Source: Spirochaetota bacterium (GTDB lineage: Bacteria; Spirochaetota; UBA12135; COTS27). Taken from it: DNA of 64,000 bases. Positions 9,655 to 19,096 of this stretch are shown piece by piece. The first letter of the stretch is position 1. Each line of letters begins with the position of its first letter. The notes below the pieces were generated by a model. It did not search any database. It was not told where the DNA came from and was given only the letters and a program-made list of their open reading frames with translations. The position numbers and the translations under genes were made by a program. Location: NCBI GenBank assembly GCA_013426755.1, contig AP019861.1:2077271-2141270 (forward strand), in the 5' to 3' direction.

Positions 9655-11091
9655 CTAAAAAACTTTACTTTTAAGAAAGATTTCTGCTTCAGCAAGTAAT
9701 TTTTTATCCGTGTTCAATGCTGGGTCTTCGAGTACTTTTTCTAGTAAGTGCTGCAGCACTTCGCCAATCAGTGGTGAAGGACTGAGGGAAAAAACCTCCA
9801 TAAGCTCAGTTCCACCGATCTTTAAATCACTGATTTTAAAGGCGGTCTGACTAGCGATCAAATCATCGATTCTTCTTTCAAAGTGCTCGAGATCAGCGTT
9901 TTCTTTCTCACGAGCTACTTCGGTCATGCGCTCAGTAACGCCACGTCCTACTCGATCCGCCCGAACCAATGCAATCAATCTATCTTTATTTTCAATTCCA
10001 ACACGATTTAACCACCGCCTGACTCCACCATCGCTCCACTTTGAAGTGTTGTAAATCATATGCTCCCGCACAAGAAGTACCACCGTTTCAATGTCTCGCT
10101 TAGAAAACTTGAGCCGTTTTAAGATAACTTGGCTCATTTTAGCGCCTTCTTGTTCATGGTTAAGGAAACTTACTTGCCCCTCTAATTCTCCTTCCTTTCG
10201 TGTCTGTGGCTTACCAATATCATGCAGTAATGCGGCTAAGAGTAGCGTAATATTATTTTTAAGAATGTCCTTAGTTGCCAATGTTCGTTTGTATTTCGCC
10301 ACAGCATCCACAACAGCAAGGGTATGTTCATACACATCATGGGCATGAAAGGCATTTTGCATCACACCTTGCGTTTTCACCAGTTCTGGCAGCAGATAAG
10401 ACAATAATGTTCCCTTTTCCAATGCCCTAAGACCGGCTACTGGATGATCGGACAATAATAATTTACTAAGTTCATCGCGCAGCCGTTCAGCAGAAACTTG
10501 AGAGAGCTGCTTAGCGCAGGCTTTCATTCCTAATAAACACTCGATATCAAGTGAAAAATTAAGCTCACCCACTAGTCTAGCGGCACGCATCATCCGTAAA
10601 GCGTCTTCATTAAAACGGTCTTCCGCATTCCCAATCGTCCGAATGCACTTTGAGTGCAAGTCCTCCTGTCCTAAAAAAGCATCGATAACTTCGCCCCTAG
10701 CAATATCGTAAGCAAAAGCATTGATCGTAAAATCGCGGCGCTCTAAGTCGGCAAGCAGGTCTGTTCCAAAATCAACTTTACTAGGACGTCTCCTGTCTTC
10801 ATAACGTCCTTCCGTACGATAAGTCGTTACTTCATAGCTGTCTGTTCCAATAAGAATCGTACAAGTACCGTACTTAATCCCTGTTCGAACAACACGTTCA
10901 AACAACCTGATCATCTCTGCTGGGCGCGCACTGGTAGCAAAATCAATATCCCCGCCAGGCCTGTTAAGTAACCTGTCACGAACAAAGCCGCCTACGATAT
11001 ATAACTCGTATCCCGCTGCTCTAAACCTATCATACAAAAATTGAACCGAAGGTTTAAGGGCAATCTCAAGGGGGAACGTTTTCATAGGCAT
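9655..11091 (-). CDS. cca: CCA tRNA nucleotidyltransferase with HD domain
   Basis: The protein adds or repairs the 3'-CCA end of tRNAs. The class II nucleotidyltransferase head has VGGFVRDRLL (about 33-42) and the catalytic GGDIDFAT (about 46-53). RRDFTINAFAYD follows near 118, then the RNA-binding domain (EDALRMMRAARL). A C-terminal HD phosphohydrolase domain carries LLHDIGKPQTR near residue 288. The 478-residue length is normal for the HD-containing type. It matters locally because the tRNA-Pro gene at 14874 does not encode CCA. Confidence 0.93.
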   Translation of the reverse strand: MPMKTFPLEIALKPSVQFLYDRFRAAGYELYIVGGFVRDRLLNRPGGDIDFATSARPAEMIRLFERVVRTGIKYGTCTILIGTDSYEVTTYRTEGRYEDRRRPSKVDFGTDLLADLERRDFTINAFAYDIARGEVIDAFLGQEDLHSKCIRTIGNAEDRFNEDALRMMRAARLVGELNFSLDIECLLGMKACAKQLSQVSAERLRDELSKLLLSDHPVAGLRALEKGTLLSYLLPELVKTQGVMQNAFHAHDVYEHTLAVVDAVAKYKRTLATKDILKNNITLLLAALLHDIGKPQTRKEGELEGQVSFLNHEQEGAKMSQVILKRLKFSKRDIETVVLLVREHMIYNTSKWSDGGVRRWLNRVGIENKDRLIALVRADRVGRGVTERMTEVAREKENADLEHFERRIDDLIASQTAFKISDLKIGGTELMEVFSLSPSPLIGEVLQHLLEKVLEDPALNTDKKLLAEAEIFLKSKVF

Positions 11092-11258
11092 TTCATATAT
11101 TTAGCTTCTAAGTAGCAGAAAGTTCATAAGTAGCAGAAAAATTTGGCTTTCTTCAGCTTTTAAGGAGCAGAGAGAAGTACAGGACAACCGCGAACAATTT
11201 ACCCATCACATCATCAATACAAGATTGTCCTTTAAAGCTGCTTTACTCCCCACACTCT

Positions 11259-11705
11259 CTATAACCTACTTTTCAAGAAATAAGTCAGCGCTAACGCAGT
11301 GCCTAAGATATTACTCCCAAAATCACCCCACGTTGCTTCACGGTAGCTGATGAGACTCTGTCCCCATTCTAACCCCGCTCCGCATGCAAGCATAAGACCT
11401 AATACACCGAGTACTCTATGCTTGAATGACATGCGAACGATCACACGCGGAACATCTTCGCGTACAACCAATAATAAGTAATGATAGGTCACTATGAAAA
11501 ACACACCCAAATGAAATAATTTATCAAAATAATATCGATCCGCCCAAGCGTTATTTCCTCCTACGAGCACCACTTCGGCATACGTCATTTTAATAGGTGG
11601 CAGCAAAAAAACAAAACCACTCAAAACGGTCAATCCTATAACATAGCTACCCATTTCATTAAATGAATGCCATCTTCTCAAAAAAAGCCTAAGGATATAC
11701 TTCAT
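11259..11705 (-). CDS. VanZ-like membrane protein
   Basis: The 148-residue protein has about four hydrophobic segments. The conserved layout DKLFHLGVFF (about 61-70) and LEWGQSLIS followed by TWGDFGSNILGT (about 112-135) matches the VanZ-like family. These are small integral membrane proteins best known from teicoplanin-resistance loci but widespread with no proven activity. The conserved acidic residues D61, E113 and D128 are present. The downstream neighbour is the CCA enzyme gene, 167 bp away. Confidence 0.7.
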   Translation of the reverse strand: MKYILRLFLRRWHSFNEMGSYVIGLTVLSGFVFLLPPIKMTYAEVVLVGGNNAWADRYYFDKLFHLGVFFIVTYHYLLLVVREDVPRVIVRMSFKHRVLGVLGLMLACGAGLEWGQSLISYREATWGDFGSNILGTALALTYFLKSRL

Positions 11706-11846
11706 GTATTTACTTTTACTGCAATCTAATGACCTAGCGATCTGAGAATCTGAAAATCTAACTATTTAACAGCTATCTCAAAGTCCAGATAAAATTCAGG
11801 TAAAAACCAGATAAAAGTCTATTATAAATACTTTTTATAACCACTT

Positions 11847-14288
11847 TTATTTAATGTTTTTATTGTATTGGATTAGAGCGGCCTTGTAAAAAATGTAACG
11901 TTTAAGCGCATTTTTATCGCCAATAGGGTCAATGCTAAGATTTTTAACTATTTTACTATAAAACATATCCATATTTTGCTTAGAATACGCACTGGCGTCA
12001 AACCGCTCTACAAGAGTCTCGATTTTATTGTCGACCATTTGACGGATCTTTTTACGGGAACTTCCCATTTTAATATTCCAAAGATCGTGATCGACTTCGA
12101 GCTGAGTCGTGATTTTTTTAAGATTTTTAACCTCAGGAACATTTTTAAGCAATGTTTCAATCTCTTTCTTTTTGCTCTCAGGTTTTGTATTGCTAGCGGA
12201 GGTTGGACTGCTTTTTTTATCAATGGCACCTTCTCTACCAGAAGTAGATACTCCACCTTTAGCTGCTGTGCTGTTACTCTGGTCTGATTGCAATTTGTGT
12301 GATTGTTGTTTCTTATTTTCTGGCGTGGCGGTGCTACTTTCATCGGACATTCTAAATTGACTAGACAACTTATAATAAGGATTGGCTAAATACCTCAAAT
12401 AATTTCTATTACCGCCAAAAAACAATATAATTGTCGAGAAAAACTCGCGAACAACAAAAAACAACTTCCTAAATCGCCCCATTTCGCTATTTCTGATAGC
12501 AGAACGCCGGATGGCAGGAAACGATAAATCCAAAATTTCATTAATCTGCAGCGGTGTCTTAGTACGCATATCCATAATCAATTCACAAAACCGCTGCAGC
12601 ACAAGCTTTTTCTTATCAATGTCCGCCGCACGATACAATAACGCCTTAGTATTCAAATTTAACAGCAATTTGTCGTTTTCTGTGAGAAATAACCGATTGA
12701 TAAGGTAATTGTAATCAATGCTGCCCGTCTTCGTACGTGAAGCAAAAATAGTTTTTATCGCTAAACTAAGATAATTCTTGAAAAAGGCACTGATATATTG
12801 CGTTTCCAATAGAGAGAAAAAATCACTTTCTTTATCTCTGTCGACAATTTTACTAGGGTCTTTACGCCAGTCTTCGTAAATAGCCGATTCGATCATTTCA
12901 CGTTCATTTTCAAGGGAACACAGAAACGTTTCTATCAACCGAACGCGATGAAAATAATACTTGACCCCTGAAGAAGAAAATATAAGAATATCGTTAATGT
13001 CATGACCTGTAAAATTCTTTTCATAAATAAGCTTATACAATTCGTCTTCGTCGTAAAGTTTTGCCAATTTGATAACTTTCTCAGCATTGTCACTTGCTGG
13101 ATTATGCACTTGAAATTGCAGCATTTCTCTGATAGTAAAGGGCACATAGACACTTCGTCCCCGTCTTTGCTTCGAATTAGATATAAGTCCTGTGATAATG
13201 GTCTTATAATGCTTGTTTCGTTCCTCTTCATTGCGTTTTTTATCCATGATTTGATTGCGCTCGTTAATGGATAGACTAGAAAGGAAATAGAGAATGAAAC
13301 ATTGATTATAGATTTCTTTGTTTTGAAAATTTTGCTGGCTGATCTTGTCCATAATACTCAGCATAATACCGTAAAACAATTGCGAGAAAAACAAAAAATA
13401 GGCATCACCTATCAATCCTTCACGTATAACACGCGAGAGGCGTACGGTATTGAGGTTTTGTTCCTTGACTTTTTTTAGGACGTGATGACGAATTTCTTCA
13501 TTGAGGTCTTCTTGGTAGTAAGTGCTGACAAATTTTACAAACGTTTCTATGAGCGTTGGGATTTTTTTTGTTGGAATAATCACATTTTCTATGTATTGAT
13601 TGCCAGAAAAGCATATAAGTGGTTTCTCACAATGAGCAAGCTTAGCTAGGCTATCTAACGTTAATTTGGGAGTAGTCACTTCCAATAAAAGCCCCTCAAG
13701 ATGCGATTCCGATATAGACAGCGCACTGTTAACTTCGCTCTTAGCAAGCAATGTTCCCGTTTTATCTAGAAAATCTGTATAGCTTTTTTCAAAATAATTT
13801 TCAATATAACGATACAATTGCGACAATTCGTCTTCTTTTTCTTTAAGTACGATCTGTTCAGGATTGCCGACCTCGTCTTGCTTTAAAACTTCAATAATAC
13901 CCTCTTTTTCCTTAACAACCGATTTAATAAGTCTGTAGAGAGGGTCTAAAAAAGCATGCTTTTGAAATGCTTTAACGTCTTTCTTCCCAGAAGTGTAGAC
14001 CAAAAAGCTATTGATATTGATTACTGGGCTATTGACTTCGGGTAAATTAGCATAATGACACAACTTTTCAAAAATATTCTGCATCTCAGGAGTCAGATCA
14101 ATTTCTCGCATCAATTCATAACGTTGCTTCTTATGGGTAGGGTACACGTATTCTGGCAACGTATACATAGAAATATCCGTAACCACAGCAGTTTCTACTT
14201 CATTACTATTTGAAGGATCAGTGATTGCGGCTGCTGGTGAAGTTTCTTTGTTGAGTGCATTTTCATTGTTATCTATTACCATTGTCAT
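11847..14288 (-). CDS. Large hydrophilic protein of unknown function
   Basis: I do not recognise this 813-residue protein. It is mostly charged and probably helical, with no signal peptide. A hydrophobic patch (FFVVREFFSTIILFFGG) lies roughly 640-660. A low-complexity Ser/Thr/Lys/Gln linker (about 680-740) follows, then a basic C-terminal domain of about 90 residues. That tail resembles the shape of uncharacterised spirochaete-restricted proteins, which I cannot verify. The frame is open to a GTG at 14351. The ATG at 14288 is preferred because AAGGACGG precedes it by 4 nt, and the intervening codons come from a small repeat (HQKFFHQKFF). Confidence 0.7.
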   Translation of the reverse strand: MTMVIDNNENALNKETSPAAAITDPSNSNEVETAVVTDISMYTLPEYVYPTHKKQRYELMREIDLTPEMQNIFEKLCHYANLPEVNSPVININSFLVYTSGKKDVKAFQKHAFLDPLYRLIKSVVKEKEGIIEVLKQDEVGNPEQIVLKEKEDELSQLYRYIENYFEKSYTDFLDKTGTLLAKSEVNSALSISESHLEGLLLEVTTPKLTLDSLAKLAHCEKPLICFSGNQYIENVIIPTKKIPTLIETFVKFVSTYYQEDLNEEIRHHVLKKVKEQNLNTVRLSRVIREGLIGDAYFLFFSQLFYGIMLSIMDKISQQNFQNKEIYNQCFILYFLSSLSINERNQIMDKKRNEEERNKHYKTIITGLISNSKQRRGRSVYVPFTIREMLQFQVHNPASDNAEKVIKLAKLYDEDELYKLIYEKNFTGHDINDILIFSSSGVKYYFHRVRLIETFLCSLENEREMIESAIYEDWRKDPSKIVDRDKESDFFSLLETQYISAFFKNYLSLAIKTIFASRTKTGSIDYNYLINRLFLTENDKLLLNLNTKALLYRAADIDKKKLVLQRFCELIMDMRTKTPLQINEILDLSFPAIRRSAIRNSEMGRFRKLFFVVREFFSTIILFFGGNRNYLRYLANPYYKLSSQFRMSDESSTATPENKKQQSHKLQSDQSNSTAAKGGVSTSGREGAIDKKSSPTSASNTKPESKKKEIETLLKNVPEVKNLKKITTQLEVDHDLWNIKMGSSRKKIRQMVDNKIETLVERFDASAYSKQNMDMFYSKIVKNLSIDPIGDKNALKRYIFYKAALIQYNKNIK

Positions 14289-14292
14289 TGTA

Positions 14293-14300
14293 CCGTCCTT
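14293..14300 (-). promoter_or_regulatory. Ribosome-binding site fixing the start at 14288
   Basis: On the minus strand AAGGACGG is followed by TACA and ATG. It is one of the best Shine-Dalgarno matches in the window and argues against the longer GTG-initiated frame. Confidence 0.6.
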
Positions 14301-14816
14301 AGTGAAAAATTTTTGGTGGAAAAACTTTTGGTGGGAAAATTTTACATTCACAGCAGCATTTTTAGATACTGGCAGTGGTCTATCGTATTTTTAACGGCTT
14401 TATAAAATATTCGCACCTCCCAAAAATGCTTCTAATCGATAGAAAACCTAAATCAGGCTTCTAACAGAGTCTTAATTGACTTCTAACAGACTCTTAATTT
14501 TAGCATTCAATTATAATTTCAAAGCTAAATTTTAAAAAACTATTTCCAACAAGAAAGTCATTGGAATTTAAAGATTGCAATCACCACTATCAATCTCACC
14601 ACTATCAATCACTACTATTATACTCAATTATCCCCAAAAATGCTCAATAACTGGTCAGTCATTCCTTGATTACATAGTACAATAGTCTTATCAATAAGAT
14701 AAGTTCATAAATACTTAAAAACAATCGTGTACTACTTGGCATTGAGCCTTGTATTTTCACTTATGCTACTACTAGTTAAGACTTGTACTACTATTAAGTT
14801 ATCCTATTGTTACGTA
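14301..14816. other. AT-rich intergenic region
   Basis: Contains the direct repeat CTTCTAACAGA(G/C)TCTTAATT near 14457-14500 and several CACTACTAT/CACCACTATCAAT words near 14580-14620. No gene or RNA was recognised. Confidence 0.4.
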
Positions 14817-14846
14817 TTGTCACATTATGCTATTTTTACTTATTAG
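14817..14846 (+). promoter_or_regulatory. Possible promoter of tRNA-Pro
   Basis: TTGTCA at 14817-14822 is 18 bp from TATTAG at 14841-14846. This would place transcription start about 20 nt before the mature tRNA 5' end. The match is only moderate. Confidence 0.3.
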
Positions 14847-14873
14847 CAATGTATAGAACAACCATTGAATATC

Positions 14874-14946
14874 CGGAGCATGGCGCAGTTGGTAGCGCGC
14901 TTGGTTTGGGACCAAGAGGTCACAGGTTCAAGTCCTGTTGCTCCGA
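14874..14946 (+). tRNA. tRNA-Pro(TGG)
   Basis: A 73-nt cloverleaf folds completely. The acceptor stem CGGAGCA pairs with TGCTCCG, the D stem is GCGC/GCGC, and the anticodon stem CTTGG/CCAAG holds loop TTTGGGA with anticodon TGG. The T stem ACAGG/CCTGT holds loop TTCAAGT, and the discriminator is A. The 3' CCA is not encoded, so the CCA-adding enzyme encoded at 9655 is needed. It stands alone rather than in a cluster. Confidence 0.95.
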
Positions 14947-15054
14947 TTGTTTACTTTAAGTCAGACCTTTTTTCAAATACTCTTATCATCTTATATTTTA
15001 GCACTCTAGCCAATAAATTATTATAACAAGTTCTCTCTACTCACATAAATACCA

Positions 15055-17331
15055 ATGGGTGCCGAAGTCCTTCAAACTGTAACAACATTCATCATAGCGC
15101 TAGCTGCTGGCTTGATAAGCATGATAATTGCGCGCAGATTACATATTGTTCCCATTGTTTTACTTTTAATAACAGGTGTGCTCATAGGTCCAGAAGTACT
15201 TGGCATTATTGAGCCGCAAAAACTAGGCGCCACTCTAGAAATTATTATTCAAATAGGCGTTGCTATCATTCTCTTCGAAGGCGCTCTCACGTTAAATTAT
15301 TCTCAATACAGAAAAGTAGGAAGAGTTATCTTCAAACTGCTTTCTATAGGGGTCATTGTCACGTGGCTTTTTAATGCGGGGGCGATATTTCTATTGTTTG
15401 GGTTGCCTTTTACTTACGCTCTTTTCTTAAGCAGTATCATTGTCGTGACAGGGCCTACCGTTATCATGCCGATCTTAAGACGTGTCAATCTTAAACAAAA
15501 TCTCACACATATTCTCCATTGGGAAGGTATTCTCATTGATCCTATTGGTATTTTTCTAGCAATATTCTCGTTTGAACTTCTCATCAGCCACGGTGAAGGG
15601 AACATTTTATTTGATCTTTTCTTAAGATTAGGCGTTGGCACTTTAATAGGTGGTCTATTCGGATATATCATTGCCTTAGCGCTCAATAAAAATCTCGTCC
15701 CACCAGACATGCAAAATAGTTTTATTCTCATGGCAACACTTGTCACGTTTGCTATCTGCAATGCACTCAGTCACGAATCAGGCGTCCTTGGAATAGTTGT
15801 TGCTGGCATCGTCATCAGTCTCACAACCAAAATATCTATCGAGGAAATTAAAAAATTCAAACTCGATTTAACAGATATATTTATCGCTGTGATCTTCATT
15901 CTGCTCTCTTCGAACCTCAATTTTGATAACGTGAAACGATTCTTTCCCGAAGGACTCCTCCTGCTCCTTATCATAACACTAGTCACACGTCCTATCAATA
16001 TTTGGTTATGCACGTGGGGGAGTACGCTTAAATTTCACGAGAAAGTCTTTCTCTCCTGGATAGCCCCGCGCGGAATTGTCGCTGCGTCAATTGTCACCCT
16101 ATTTACATTCACGCTGCAAGCCAATACGACACTCGATGCGGCTGTTCGTGATAATCTCTGGTTCATGGAAACATTTGTTTTTGCAGTCATTACTTTTACA
16201 GTTGTCTTGCAAGGCTTATCAGCACCCGTAGTCGCAAAAATGCTTAAAGTCCGTCACGATCTCTCCAAAAACTGGGTTATTGTCGGAGCACATGAACTCA
16301 GTTATAAGATCTCTAAGTACCTAGCTCGCTTCGATAAAAACGTCATCATCCTAGACAGCAACAAATTTAAACTAGAACGCTATAAGCAAATGGGCGTGGC
16401 AACCGAACACGGAGACAGCCTAGCCTATGACATATTTGATCGCGAGCCCTTTATTCAAACAGGTCGTCTCATTGCTCTAACCGATAACATTGACCTTAAT
16501 ACGCTCATCTGCCATCACTGGAAGAAGACTATTCCTCTAGAAGGACTGTATAAATGGATCGGAATCACCGCTACTAGCAAGGAAAAAAATTCTGCTCCAC
16601 GCGACCCGCTAGCTAGTCTAGCGATCTGGTCTAACCTCAGTAAACCCAGTATCCTATCTGACCAATTAGGTAAAGAAGAACGATCGCTTATTATAAAAAA
16701 ACCCGAAGAACTTACCTCATATGAACGTGAAAATGCCATTGCGCTTATGGTTATTAACCAGGATAACGAAGCGATCTTCTCACCAGACCCCAATAAAAAA
16801 GAACTCGCACCACTCTTAACTAGAGAATGGCTCTTTTTAGCCAAAAAAAGCTTTTCCCTCGCTCCGTTTTTAGATCATCGCCATATTTTTACACTTGATA
16901 AAACATTCGACCAACCTACTATGATCTACGACCACCTGCTAGACCTCCTCATCCCCGCTCTCAATATCACCACTTCACAAGAACATGACAACCTTATCCA
17001 GAATATACACGATCAAGCTAAAAAAGAAACGATCTGTATCGGCAATCACGTTGCACTATTTCCAATTCTCAAAAAGACGTTTTCCGAACCGCTTATTGCC
17101 CTTATAAAAACCGACGCCGGCATCGATCTCAATGCCTATGACAAAAAACCTATTCATCTGTTCTTCTTTATTTTCGCCCACAATGCCGACTCCCTTCGTT
17201 ATTTGTCAATTATTTCTCATATTTCTAAGATTGTAACCGATAAATTGGTACACAAACAAATGCTAGACCAAATTTCTTCTGAGCAATTACAGCAAATCAT
17301 TGATCTTGCTATTAGTGAAAAAAACATTTAA
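15055..17331 (+). CDS. Sodium/proton antiporter (CPA family) with TrkA-N-like cytosolic tail
   Basis: The 758-residue protein starts with about 12 hydrophobic segments (to about 395). Family features include TGPTVIMPILRR near 135, the acidic IDPIGIFLAI near 160, and WIAPRGIVAAS near 340, as in NhaP-type exchangers. A Rossmann-like RCK/TrkA-N region starts near 403 (NWVIVGAHELSYKI), with ILDSNKFKLERYKQMG and HGDSL strand-helix elements. The glycine motif is degenerate, so nucleotide binding is uncertain. About 270 more cytosolic residues follow. Likely role: pH and sodium homeostasis at the inner membrane. No Shine-Dalgarno precedes the ATG. Confidence 0.85.
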   Translation: MGAEVLQTVTTFIIALAAGLISMIIARRLHIVPIVLLLITGVLIGPEVLGIIEPQKLGATLEIIIQIGVAIILFEGALTLNYSQYRKVGRVIFKLLSIGVIVTWLFNAGAIFLLFGLPFTYALFLSSIIVVTGPTVIMPILRRVNLKQNLTHILHWEGILIDPIGIFLAIFSFELLISHGEGNILFDLFLRLGVGTLIGGLFGYIIALALNKNLVPPDMQNSFILMATLVTFAICNALSHESGVLGIVVAGIVISLTTKISIEEIKKFKLDLTDIFIAVIFILLSSNLNFDNVKRFFPEGLLLLLIITLVTRPINIWLCTWGSTLKFHEKVFLSWIAPRGIVAASIVTLFTFTLQANTTLDAAVRDNLWFMETFVFAVITFTVVLQGLSAPVVAKMLKVRHDLSKNWVIVGAHELSYKISKYLARFDKNVIILDSNKFKLERYKQMGVATEHGDSLAYDIFDREPFIQTGRLIALTDNIDLNTLICHHWKKTIPLEGLYKWIGITATSKEKNSAPRDPLASLAIWSNLSKPSILSDQLGKEERSLIIKKPEELTSYERENAIALMVINQDNEAIFSPDPNKKELAPLLTREWLFLAKKSFSLAPFLDHRHIFTLDKTFDQPTMIYDHLLDLLIPALNITTSQEHDNLIQNIHDQAKKETICIGNHVALFPILKKTFSEPLIALIKTDAGIDLNAYDKKPIHLFFFIFAHNADSLRYLSIISHISKIVTDKLVHKQMLDQISSEQLQQIIDLAISEKNI

Positions 17332-17447
17332 TCATCGATCATTGTTATTTTTTTATAACCACGTCAATACATTAACACTAAGCTTACGTCTCTCTCAAAT
17401 AGACTTTTCTTCTCTGCTAAAAGCCCCCAAAGACCAGGTAGTCTACA

Positions 17448-18200
17448 ATGATCATCATCAAACGTGACGAAGAACTTGAAAAAATGCGTCATGCCGGTCG
17501 TATGGCGGCTAAATTGCTCGCCTTCTTAGGAGACCACGTCACAGCAGGAACCTCAACCTTAGAATTAGAACTGCTAAGCCGCCGCTGGATAAAAAAACAT
17601 AACGTCCAATCCGCCACACTTCATTACAAAGGCTTTCCAGCAACGATCTGTACCTCACGTAACAACGTTGTCTGCCATGGCATCCCGCATGCTGACGATA
17701 CACTACAAGAAGGCGATATCCTCAATATCGACGTTACGCTCATTGTCGATCATTACCATGGCGATGTTTCACGAACCTTTACAATCGGTAAGGTCGCTGG
17801 AAATATCCATCGGCTTGTGATGCGAACGGAACGTGCCCTTATGAAAGGTATTGCAGCGGTGGCGCCTGGTGCTTATCTTAACGATATCGGTTGTGCAATA
17901 GAAGATTTTATTAAGCCATTTAAATACGGAATTGTTACTGCCTTATGCGGACATGGTATTGGACGAAATTTTCATGAAGACCCCCTCGTCATGCACAGCA
18001 GACAGAGCCAGAAAGGACCCATGCTTAAACCAGGAATGACTTTTACCATTGAACCTATGATCAATGAAGGGCATCCCGACGTCTATACAAGCCAAAAAGA
18101 TGGCTGGAGTGTCTATACCAAAGACAACAGCTACTCAGCCCAATTCGAACACACTATTGCCGTCTTAGAACATGGGTATGAAATTCTTACTTTACCGTAA
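17448..18200 (+). CDS. map: Methionine aminopeptidase, type I
   Basis: The enzyme removes the initiator methionine after deformylation. The 250-residue length is standard for type Ia. All five metal ligands are visible: Asp95 (LNIDVT), Asp106 (HGDVSRTF), His169 (CGHGIGRNFHE), Glu202 (TIEPMI) and Glu233 (FEHTIAV). The substrate-positioning His77 (CHGIPH) is also present. AGG about 10 nt upstream of the ATG gives a modest ribosome-binding site. It converges on the signal-peptidase-like gene. Confidence 0.96.
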   Translation: MIIIKRDEELEKMRHAGRMAAKLLAFLGDHVTAGTSTLELELLSRRWIKKHNVQSATLHYKGFPATICTSRNNVVCHGIPHADDTLQEGDILNIDVTLIVDHYHGDVSRTFTIGKVAGNIHRLVMRTERALMKGIAAVAPGAYLNDIGCAIEDFIKPFKYGIVTALCGHGIGRNFHEDPLVMHSRQSQKGPMLKPGMTFTIEPMINEGHPDVYTSQKDGWSVYTKDNSYSAQFEHTIAVLEHGYEILTLP

Positions 18201-18239
18201 GATCAGGGATACTGTAACCTGGTTATAAAATAACAATCC

Positions 18240-18968
18240 TCACTGCTCTGGTGGTGGCGCTGAGAAAAGCGCAAATCGGTACTTGCCTTCTAGCAAATAC
18301 GTAGGAATAGGGCCTAGTGTTCGCGAATCAGATGAAATATCCCAATTATCATTGACAAGAAAAACATGTTCGCCTGGAACAACGACTTCGTTAAAGTGAT
18401 CACGGACACTGACGTCAGTAGGCAAAACACGAATGTCTTCAAAGTGCAGGGGCCATGCTGGAACAAAGATATTGCCGTTGATGTAAATAGTTTTATTTCT
18501 AATGCTGATTCTCTCCCCTGGAAGTGCTAGCACACGACGGATTAAATACTCACGTTTATCTAGCTTAATAAAGCCTGCTGTCACAATATAAAGCGGAAAA
18601 TCTAACAATTTTCTAAACAATGAAGACCTAGATTTATATGGGGAGACAAGTGCAACCACTTCCCCTCGTTGTAATTTCTTGTTATAAAAGAAATTCTGGG
18701 CATTCTCATAGCGATAAGGTTTTTTAATGCCTAAGCTCAATCGGTCAAATAACACATAACTGCCTTGGGTTACAAAGGGGAACATTGCGTCTTCTTTCAT
18801 TTTGACTGGAAAGGCAATGTAGGTGACTACAAAATAAAGGAGTACAACCGATGCGAAGATCAGTAAAAAAAAAATTTTTACGTTTCTTTTTAATTGCCGT
18901 TTTCGATAATACAAGAAAATTCTATCCGTCTTCCTATAAAATAAAAATTTAATCACTGCGCGAAACAT
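18240..18968 (-). CDS. Signal peptidase I-like protein lacking catalytic Ser and Lys
   Basis: The fold is that of type I signal peptidase. There is a membrane segment at about 31-53, then the box B region at 55-70. LIRRVLALPGERI at 142-154 is box D, and NDNWDISSDSRTLGPIP at 206-222 is box E. In box B the position of the catalytic serine (S-M-x-P) is Ala61 (DAMFPF, codon GCA at 18788-18786). In box D the lysine of K-R-x-x-G-L-P-G is Arg144. The G-D-N of box E reads N-D-N. Structural residues D212-type SDSR and LPG remain, so the gene looks maintained rather than decayed. It is either a non-catalytic homologue or one with changed chemistry. No other signal peptidase is in this window. Confidence 0.8.
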   Translation of the reverse strand: MFRAVIKFLFYRKTDRIFLYYRKRQLKRNVKIFFLLIFASVVLLYFVVTYIAFPVKMKEDAMFPFVTQGSYVLFDRLSLGIKKPYRYENAQNFFYNKKLQRGEVVALVSPYKSRSSLFRKLLDFPLYIVTAGFIKLDKREYLIRRVLALPGERISIRNKTIYINGNIFVPAWPLHFEDIRVLPTDVSVRDHFNEVVVPGEHVFLVNDNWDISSDSRTLGPIPTYLLEGKYRFALFSAPPPEQ

Positions 18969-19096
18969 AGTATAGGGACTTATCTATCTAATCGTTTTAA
19001 GTCATGGGAGTGTTAAATAATGGGAATGTTAAGTAATAGCACTCTTCGTAATAATCATTAGCTGCACCACTTGTAAAAAAATAACCATCGAGGACT

